This document shows, in pieces, positions 28,418-34,082 of a stretch of DNA of 34,082 nucleotides. Within the stretch, counting starts at the first letter, position 1; every line of letters starts with the position of its first letter. The stretch lies in contig WARV01000017.1 in the NCBI GenBank assembly GCA_013387205.1, forward strand, positions 1 to 34,082. Reading direction: 5' to 3'. Source of the stretch: Patescibacteria group bacterium. GTDB taxonomy: Bacteria; Patescibacteriota; Doudnabacteria; UBA920. The notes under the pieces are model-generated. The model worked only from the letters and a program-made list of their open reading frames with translations, was not told the DNA's origin and searched no databases. The translations under genes were made by a program, and so were the position numbers.

Positions 28418-29548
28418 TTATTTCGCGATTTTCGCATTACGTTCTTTCCTAGTTTTCAACTCCGCTAGTTTTTCATCTATATCCACCTTCACGACAATCA
28501 CGTCTTCTTTTTCTTCCCTTGCCTTCTTGGCCAGAATCTCGTCCATATTAACGGTTCTGGGTGGAACCTTGACATTAAACCCGAATTTCGGCTTTGGCGC
28601 CACTGCCGGCGCCTGCACCGCTTCTACAGCTTCTTCAGATCTTCCAAATTGCACTGTTGCCACCGGTATTTCTTCTTTATTACCCTCAGACTCCGCCTGT
28701 CCACCTCCGACTGACCCTGCCACCTTAGCAGAACTGCCCACCTCTTCATCTTCTACCGGAATAGCATTATAATTTTTTAATTGAGGGGGCGATTCCTCTG
28801 GAATAACAAACCTTTCTTGGGTAATATATGGGGTGGTTTCTTTCTTTGCGGCCTGCCTTTCTTCAACATAGGCAATCGGGCTGGATAACCAATTATACAA
28901 TTCAAGCAATTCCTTTAAAACATCTTTTTCTTCAGAAGTTAAATATTTTACATAAGAATTGGTATCCAAAAATTTTACTATATGGAACGCTCCTGGTTCC
29001 ATGTTCATGTCCGCAGACGATTTAAATACTGTCTGATACTCCCTTATCCAATTTCCAACCGTGGGCCTAAAATTAAATTTTTGAAATTCGTCAATTTGAG
29101 TGCCTAAATTCTCCTTATTATTATTTAATGCAAAAATTAAACTTTTTGATTCTTCTTTAATAATTTTTTCCGATGCAAAAAAACTGAAATATCGGGTAAT
29201 TACCCTATTTAAATCTAAACCGCTTTGTATTATAAAGGCTGCATGATCCTTAAGCAGGTCTTTTTGCTCCAAGACAGACAGGTTACTAAAAGAAAAAAGT
29301 CTTAGTTTCAAAACCCAAAACCTTAGGACATTGAGGCCGATCTGTTCTTCGCTGTTATCTAGCTGAAGACGTTCCAACTTTTCTTCAAGAGTTCGGGCAA
29401 AAGAAACCGCCCCATCCCAATCCAAACTGTCTATATAGTCGCAAGCGCGATACTTAATTGCCTCAAAATTTTCCTCATCCAGAATCGATGAAGCATTCAA
29501 ATTTTTTAAGTCCTCTGAATTTTTTATTTTATTATAATCCATCATCAT
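28418..29548 (-). CDS. Protein of unknown function in the T4SS locus, helical with disordered C-terminus
   Basis: The 376-residue protein has an all-helical N-terminal domain (about 1-235) with patterns such as LDWDGAVSFARTLEEKLERL, then a disordered stretch (about 245-315; Glu/Gly/Val/Ala/Pro-rich). A C-terminal charged helix follows (about 320-376; ILAKKAREEKEDVIVVKVDI and on). There is no signal peptide, membrane helix or known motif. Three Met codons open the frame, so the exact start is uncertain by two residues. It follows the 102-residue gene by 20 bases and is probably cotranscribed with the VirB6-like gene. The layout (folded N-terminus, linker, C-terminal helix) is similar to that of its 353-residue neighbour. 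Confidence 0.65.
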   Translation of the reverse strand: MMMDYNKIKNSEDLKNLNASSILDEENFEAIKYRACDYIDSLDWDGAVSFARTLEEKLERLQLDNSEEQIGLNVLRFWVLKLRLFSFSNLSVLEQKDLLKDHAAFIIQSGLDLNRVITRYFSFFASEKIIKEESKSLIFALNNNKENLGTQIDEFQKFNFRPTVGNWIREYQTVFKSSADMNMEPGAFHIVKFLDTNSYVKYLTSEEKDVLKELLELYNWLSSPIAYVEERQAAKKETTPYITQERFVIPEESPPQLKNYNAIPVEDEEVGSSAKVAGSVGGGQAESEGNKEEIPVATVQFGRSEEAVEAVQAPAVAPKPKFGFNVKVPPRTVNMDEILAKKAREEKEDVIVVKVDIDEKLAELKTRKERNAKIAK

Positions 29549-29568
29549 TTTGTATAAAATCGATGTTT

Positions 29569-29877
29569 CTATTTCTCATAAGTTTTTTGATAATAAGCCT
29601 GCAAAAAATCATCCAACGGAAATCGCTGAGGCAAATTCCAAAAACCAAAATAACTTTGCGCGTCCGCAAGTTCTCTAACTGCCCTGTTTTTTACAGCAAC
29701 AAACCACGATTCATAATCAGCACTGCCTGTCAGCTTGTTTTCATAAACGCTGGATACTGCTGAATATAAAACATCTGCCATTCTGTCTACTTCTTGAACA
29801 GAAAAATACGCCAAAAGAAGTTTTATGCTTTGCAAAGAAACCATTATTTCTGTTATTTGCTCAGTATTTAAAACCAT
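29569..29877 (-). CDS. Small helical protein of unknown function
   Basis: The 102-residue protein looks all-helical, with LQSIKLLLAYFSVQEVDRMADVLY and a C-terminal LDDFLQAYYQKTYEK. There is no membrane segment or known motif. It begins 7 bases after the stop of the VirB6-like gene and ends 20 bases before the next start, so it is part of the same operon. Size and acidity suggest a chaperone or an assembly factor; that is an inference from size and context only. Confidence 0.65.
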   Translation of the reverse strand: MVLNTEQITEIMVSLQSIKLLLAYFSVQEVDRMADVLYSAVSSVYENKLTGSADYESWFVAVKNRAVRELADAQSYFGFWNLPQRFPLDDFLQAYYQKTYEK

Positions 29878-29884
29878 AATTTAA

Positions 29885-32800
29885 TTAATCTTTAAGTTCG
29901 ATATTATTGCCTAGATCATCTTTTAACATATTTCCACTCTGATCTTTAAAAGTAAAAGTATTTTTTGACAAATCTTTTACGCCAGAAAACTTCTGCAGTA
30001 AAATTCTCGCAGCATCTTTATCTATTTCCCACATCATTTTCACATTCTTTGCAAAATTAGGATTACTAAGCCTAATTTCTAAATCAGTTTTTCCAGCCTT
30101 AATATCTTCCTTGATTTTCTTTGAATTTTTCGCAACTTCATCATCAGACGCGCTAGCATGGCCCGTAATTAAAAAGTTTGCCATTCTTTCCTGTACAAAA
30201 CCAGGGTTATCTTTTACACCTTTTGCCCAAACGGCAAAAATAGCTTTGCTGAAATTCTGGCCATCGGAACTAACCAAAGAATGCCAGGCTATCTGCGCTG
30301 ACCTTCGTCCTTCAAACTTGGCAAGCTCCGAAGCTGCCATCCTCTTTTCACCGTCACTGACCCACATAACTTTACCCGTAACATCATCTTTAACTTTCCT
30401 TAAAGCATAAGCAGCATAATGTCCAGTACCAGGTTCTGTTTCCATGTCGGTCATAAACTGCAAATGTCCGGTAGATTTTGCTTCGCTTTCTCCTTCTTGG
30501 GTAATCAACCTTGCTGCGGCATGATCTTTGATACTATAAGTTTCTTCCACGGCTTCATCTGCAGCATTCCTCTTATCTCCAGTATATCGTTCCCCTGTTG
30601 CGCTATCAACGTATGTTCGAGTCAATTTACCGCCAAACATAGCTAACTGGAAAGCTCTTCTGGTTGAATGGCTGTTAGGTACAAGGCCAACCTCACTGCG
30701 ATCAACAGATGTAACCGTTCCGGTTATCATATCTTTCTCAGAAAAAGTTCCGTCAGGATTTTGGATAATCTTATTGCCATTATTCTTATTGACTAAATCA
30801 GAAGTATCATAATCGTCTGTATGCAGCCATTTATTTTTTAGCATTTTATCAATCACAAACTGCCCTTCTTTGGTATTACTGGTTTCTCCCACCGCATCGT
30901 CAATATAACCCTTGCTCATGGCAAGTTTGTAACTTCCTCTCTTGTATGCCATATCTTCTTCAGTATCCCCCATCATGGCAATCTGATGGATTCTCCTGGC
31001 AACTTCAGCACGCGACAAGTTCTGTAATTTCTTTGCCTGCTCGTCTTCTTCTTCCTTTTCATGCTGCAACACATGAGGGTTTATTTTATAACTGCCTTTA
31101 AAGATAGCCCGTGGAGAAGAAAAGCGCTGCTCTGCCATTTCCAAACCAGTAGACTCAGCTTTTGCCTGTGCCCTGTGAATTCTTTCCTCTGATTGTTTTT
31201 TCATCCCCTTAATAAAAGATTTTGGATTCAATACAGCGAAAGCCGCGGCCCTACCAAAACTAACCTTTTCTTCATGGCCTCTAATTTTAGAGGACGATGT
31301 CCACTCGTTCCATTTCCTGCCTACATAATGTTCCCCGACTTTCGCCAGTCCACCAGCTGCACCAAACGGGGCAAAAACGCCTTTTTGGGCGATGTCGGAG
31401 ATGGCATGGGCGCCGAAGATTCCCATCTGGTCGGCGACTTTAATGGCAGCTATCAAAAATACCAAAATTAGAATATTGCTGGCGACTTTTACCACAAAAT
31501 TTGCTAAATCGGAACCGCCAATGGATGAAGGGTCGCCGACTAATGTTTTTAATACCGGATTATCTTTCTGCACGCTAAGCATCACAGCTGTGATATTTAA
31601 AAAGAATGCCATTATGGGAGTAAAAAACGCATACTTGATAAAATTACTCCACCACACGCTGCGGTATTTAGCGGTAACCGGCAAAACTCCGGCCACGTAA
31701 GCAATCGGTGAAATAAGCAGCAGCACCCACAAAGCCACAATCCTAATTACCAAATATGCGGCAACCGCACCAAACACCAGAAAGCTTCCCAAAGACAGCC
31801 CTAAGAAGAATAGCGGCTGGATAGTGTTGGCAAAATCACCCTGGCTGGCAAAATCCACGTTATAAACCACGCTGCGGTATCCGACCATCAAATCTTTCGC
31901 CAACGCGCGTATGACTTCCACGTTGTTAGGCAAAAACTGGCTTTGGATGGTATCTGCCAAACCCAAAATCGCTTGGGCAATAACCAAGCTGAAATTTACC
32001 AAAAGCGCGGCAATAATCAACTGGACCAAAAGATGCTTATACTGGTAACTCTCTATCCTAAACAAAGTACCAAGACCAATTGCAATTATGGAAATAATAA
32101 ATAAAATATTGCAGATATTCCTGACAATAATCCATCCCGGATATATAATTCCTACGAACGTATCCGTATAAGTCCTAACAGAAAGCATAGCCTGGATTAT
32201 CGGGGCGATAAGCCAATAAAACACCAAAAATATAAATTCCTGGATGAGCCCGAGCAAACCGCCAATAACCTGGTTGATAAACCCTAGAACCGGGCTTCCT
32301 TGCCCCGCAACCTGCGCGTTGCCAGTCCTGCTTCCGTACGCAGGAGCGCCGCCCCTATCGTTATTTGAAACCGCAGTATTTAAGGAAGCTTGGTCGTTAA
32401 AATATTGCACATACATGTATGTGGATGCGTTGGTAAATGTAATGTTCTTTTGGGTAAAGGATCCCGCTATATCCAAATCCATGTACGGATAAATTGCAAA
32501 ACATGACGCTGTTATACTAGCGCCTTTATTGTCGCTACATGGACGGGATTTTGTTAAGGCGTCAACTTGGGAAGCGCTTAAATTAAAAGTTTGGGAGTAA
32601 CCCTGTCCAGCAGATACGTTATTTGGCTTGGCAAGATAATCTTTTTTTACACCACCAGTATCAAAAGGGCAATACGCAAAGGTCTGTGAACCGACAATAT
32701 TAGTTATTCCTGCCGTTTTACAAGAATTTTCACTACCAACAATATCCAATCCCGCCCCAAAGCTTAAAATCGGCCTATTGGCAAAAACCGTAGCTTTTGT

Positions 32801-33079
32801 ATCAAGAGTATCTGTCCCCAAAACAATTCCCGAAGGCGGACTAACCAGTTTTAATGTTACCTGGAAAGTCGCCCCTTGCCCTTTAACCACTCTGATTAAA
32901 TTATCATTACTGCCTCCCACGGACATACTAGTTTCCACAGATACATTTTCCGCCGGGAAAGATGCAGCTTTGGCTCTGCTAAACATTAAAAAACTGCCTA
33001 CGGATGACAAAACGAAGGCAATAAAAAGCAAATACGCTCTTATTTTACTATAGTTTTTTGTTTTTAGTTTCTTGAACAA
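29885..33079 (-). CDS. VirB6/TrbL-like T4SS channel protein with long cytoplasmic tail
   Basis: The 1064-residue protein has an N-terminal signal segment (about 14-38, ending in AKA), an extracytoplasmic beta-rich domain (about 40-260) with several Cys, and a polytopic core of about seven or eight helices (about 265-560). Core motifs include ISPIAYVAGVLP and SVWWSNFIKYAFFTPIM, typical of CPR VirB6/TrbL-like proteins. A roughly 490-residue polar tail (about 570-1064) rich in Lys, Glu and Ala follows. VirB6 forms the inner-membrane channel for DNA. The start seems to be TTG; no ATG is available before the signal segment. It is the first gene of the T4SS series and has its own promoter. Confidence 0.85.
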   Translation of the reverse strand: MFKKLKTKNYSKIRAYLLFIAFVLSSVGSFLMFSRAKAASFPAENVSVETSMSVGGSNDNLIRVVKGQGATFQVTLKLVSPPSGIVLGTDTLDTKATVFANRPILSFGAGLDIVGSENSCKTAGITNIVGSQTFAYCPFDTGGVKKDYLAKPNNVSAGQGYSQTFNLSASQVDALTKSRPCSDNKGASITASCFAIYPYMDLDIAGSFTQKNITFTNASTYMYVQYFNDQASLNTAVSNNDRGGAPAYGSRTGNAQVAGQGSPVLGFINQVIGGLLGLIQEFIFLVFYWLIAPIIQAMLSVRTYTDTFVGIIYPGWIIVRNICNILFIISIIAIGLGTLFRIESYQYKHLLVQLIIAALLVNFSLVIAQAILGLADTIQSQFLPNNVEVIRALAKDLMVGYRSVVYNVDFASQGDFANTIQPLFFLGLSLGSFLVFGAVAAYLVIRIVALWVLLLISPIAYVAGVLPVTAKYRSVWWSNFIKYAFFTPIMAFFLNITAVMLSVQKDNPVLKTLVGDPSSIGGSDLANFVVKVASNILILVFLIAAIKVADQMGIFGAHAISDIAQKGVFAPFGAAGGLAKVGEHYVGRKWNEWTSSSKIRGHEEKVSFGRAAAFAVLNPKSFIKGMKKQSEERIHRAQAKAESTGLEMAEQRFSSPRAIFKGSYKINPHVLQHEKEEEDEQAKKLQNLSRAEVARRIHQIAMMGDTEEDMAYKRGSYKLAMSKGYIDDAVGETSNTKEGQFVIDKMLKNKWLHTDDYDTSDLVNKNNGNKIIQNPDGTFSEKDMITGTVTSVDRSEVGLVPNSHSTRRAFQLAMFGGKLTRTYVDSATGERYTGDKRNAADEAVEETYSIKDHAAARLITQEGESEAKSTGHLQFMTDMETEPGTGHYAAYALRKVKDDVTGKVMWVSDGEKRMAASELAKFEGRRSAQIAWHSLVSSDGQNFSKAIFAVWAKGVKDNPGFVQERMANFLITGHASASDDEVAKNSKKIKEDIKAGKTDLEIRLSNPNFAKNVKMMWEIDKDAARILLQKFSGVKDLSKNTFTFKDQSGNMLKDDLGNNIELKD

Positions 33080-33134
33080 GAATGTAAGCTAAAATTTTAA
33101 TAAACTGGTTATCAGCCATTCAAATTTCATTAAA

Positions 33135-33163
33135 ATTATACCATAAATATTTTTAAAACACAA
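33135..33163 (-). promoter_or_regulatory. Promoter of the VirB6-like gene / T4SS operon
   Basis: The minus strand reads TTGTGT (33163-33158), 17 bases, TATAAT (33140-33135), with TGG before the -10 box. It lies about 56 bases upstream of the start and about 150 bases from the nearest perfect palindrome. Confidence 0.65.
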
Positions 33164-33292
33164 AATTTTACCGCTGTGGAAAAAGTTTAAAGTTTTTGCA
33201 GTATTTACCGCCACCAAACCCAATATCCCCAAGGAGACAACATTTAACAACCGTTATTTTGACCACACCTTTAGACAAACCTTCAAATCATG

Positions 33293-33330
33293 ATTCCTCG
33301 ATATTTCACGGCCGTGAAATATCGAGGAAT
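33293..33330. repeat. Perfect 38-bp palindrome A
   Basis: The left half, ATTCCTCGATATTTCACGG, is followed directly by its exact reverse complement, with no spacer. It shares the outer ATTCCTCG and the core TCACGGCCGTGA with palindrome B, while the inner seven bases differ but remain self-complementary. Confidence 0.97.
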
Positions 33331-33384
33331 AAAACATCAAGTATAAAACTTAAACACACGGCCACATCCAGCCTTAATATTTCC

Positions 33385-33422
33385 ATTCCTCGTTTTATCA
33401 CGGCCGTGATAAAACGAGGAAT
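33385..33422. repeat. Perfect 38-bp palindrome B
   Basis: The left half, ATTCCTCGTTTTATCACGG, is followed by its exact reverse complement. Its centre is 92 bp from that of palindrome A. Compensatory differences between A and B keep both fully palindromic. It lies 34 bp beyond the stop codon of the PaaX/Cas2-like gene. Confidence 0.97.
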
Positions 33423-33455
33423 AAATGCGTATCCATTAAAGGACCATTCCAAATG

Positions 33456-34016
33456 CTATTTCAACCCGAAGTGCTTTTTTAAATCAATATCATTATCCAT
33501 TTCTTCAACTTTCATAATTCTGATGTACTTAATAAGGCCGCTTTCATTTAAATAGCTAATCGCTTCCCTATTAAAAGGATATGGATTTATAAAAACGCTT
33601 GCTTGAAGTTTTTTAAATCCGGATGTTTTAAGCATCTTTCGTAATACGTCCCGTCTACCCCTAGCTTCCTCCGGGATATCAAAAGTTACCACCCTCCACT
33701 TTCCGTCCCAATTTTCCAACACCTTAACTTTTGCTTTAATGAATAATGTTTCAAGGAGCCCGGGTTTTGTTAATTCAATATATTGATTTTTGGTTACCTT
33801 GTCTTTATAAATTTTTATTAAACCTTTTTTCTCCAAATAATTTATCGCATTCAGGTAACTATGGTAAGAAACACCCTGGCCTGAAAAGGTACGCCTAAAA
33901 TACGATGTTTTTGATTCAAACGGCCTGGGCATTAAATCCACCGCGGCAAAAATAAAAAGCAAGATTTTTGCCGGGATAGTCAAATCCCTTTCTTGCTCTT
34001 TCTTCCTTCTTTTCAT
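33456..34016 (-). CDS. PaaX-like protein with winged helix and Cas2-like domain
   Basis: The 186-residue protein has a basic N-terminus, a winged-helix region (about 12-90; SYHSYLNAINYLEKKGLIKI) and a C-terminal ferredoxin-like domain (about 105-186). KWRVVTFDIPEEARGRRDVLRKML and SGFKKLQASVFINPYPF match the Cas2 pattern: first-strand Asp113, then helix, then xxQxSVF. This is the PaaX N-terminal and middle (Cas2-like) arrangement without the PaaX C-terminal domain. No other cas gene or CRISPR array is in the window. It could be a transcription regulator, or a nuclease related to Cas2. CACGGCCGT palindromes lie on both sides, which makes it the likely user of those sites. Confidence 0.85.
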   Translation of the reverse strand: MKRRKKEQERDLTIPAKILLFIFAAVDLMPRPFESKTSYFRRTFSGQGVSYHSYLNAINYLEKKGLIKIYKDKVTKNQYIELTKPGLLETLFIKAKVKVLENWDGKWRVVTFDIPEEARGRRDVLRKMLKTSGFKKLQASVFINPYPFNREAISYLNESGLIKYIRIMKVEEMDNDIDLKKHFGLK

Positions 34017-34061
34017 AAATTTTGATTTTAGTAATAAATTCTAAAATCATTATTACTCATA

Positions 34062-34079
34062 TTTTCACGGCCGTCAATT
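34062..34079. repeat. Degenerate third CACGGCCGT palindrome upstream of the PaaX/Cas2-like gene
   Basis: TTTTCACGGCCGTCAATT is centred at 34070/34071. The core ACGGCCGT is intact, one flanking pair is mismatched, and TT/AA pairs again beyond. It sits about 50 bases upstream of the start codon, near the window edge. Confidence 0.6.
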
Positions 34080-34082
34080 TTT

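Noticed and set aside
33293-33422. CRISPR array suggested by two similar 38-bp units next to a Cas2-like gene
   Set aside because: Only two units with non-identical inner bases and a 54-bp gap; the units are perfect palindromes without spacer-repeat regularity, and there is no cas1.
33196-33555. 119-residue plus-strand ORF
   Set aside because: It runs through both perfect palindromes and overlaps the end of the PaaX/Cas2-like gene in antisense; composition is not protein-like.

Overview
The window looks like chromosomal DNA of a Candidate Phyla Radiation (Patescibacteria, Parcubacteria-like) bacterium. This placement is an inference from gene content: a PrgI / TraC-like / VirB4 / VirB6 set of the kind common in CPR genomes, a DUF5667 protein beside an ECF sigma factor, a short GIY-YIG protein directly behind a tRNA, a solitary PaaX/Cas2-like protein, and many membrane-anchored small proteins. 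Genes end with TGA as well as TAA/TAG, so the standard bacterial code is used. Shine-Dalgarno sequences are mostly weak or absent and several genes seem to start at TTG or GTG.

Layout. (1) 1-918: the 3' end of a stand-alone PEP-synthase nucleotide-binding domain, closed by a strong terminator. (2) 1037-6702: a plus-strand cluster of a Ser/Asn/Gln-rich double-anchored surface protein, a membrane-anchored GH8 glucanase, a cellulose-synthase-like GT2 and a GT39-type membrane glycosyltransferase. It ends in a 163-bp imperfect palindrome and a small DUF378 gene. Convergent to it is a membrane-anchored GH6 cellulase (7262-8911). Together these suggest synthesis and trimming of a beta-glucan-like surface polymer. 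(3) 8912-11179: an intergenic region with a possible pseudoknot and a repeated decamer, then an ECF sigma factor and its probable DUF5667 anti-sigma partner. (4) 11314-15369: tRNA-Ser, three tandem hairpins, a GIY-YIG gene, two small membrane proteins, a NUDIX hydrolase, tRNA-Arg and recG. (5) 15436-16895: two DksA/TraR-type zinc-finger proteins separated and followed by highly structured non-coding DNA, with a perfect-consensus sigma-70 promoter in front of the second. (6) 18235 down to 16907: radA, on the minus strand.

(7) 33079 down to 18360, minus strand: a conjugation/uptake-type type IV secretion locus. In transcription order it holds a VirB6-like channel protein with a long cytoplasmic tail, two unknown proteins, an inserted GxxExxY nuclease-fold gene, a Pro/Lys-rich protein, PrgI, a TraC-like protein, the VirB4 ATPase, a large membrane protein ending in a lytic transglycosylase, a possible VirB8-like protein and a TolB-like propeller protein. 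No VirD4, VirB11 or pilin gene lies in the window. (8) 33293-34082: two perfect 38-bp palindromes and a degenerate third copy bracketing a PaaX/Cas2-like protein gene.

The most unusual theme is palindromic DNA linked to small solitary nuclease-fold genes. Seven spacers around the T4SS genes are each filled by an imperfect palindrome whose arms are degenerate tandem words of about 7-10 nt. An eighth palindrome of the same build has a GxxExxY gene between its arms. The GIY-YIG gene follows three tandem hairpins, and the Cas2-like gene has 38-bp perfect palindromes beside it.
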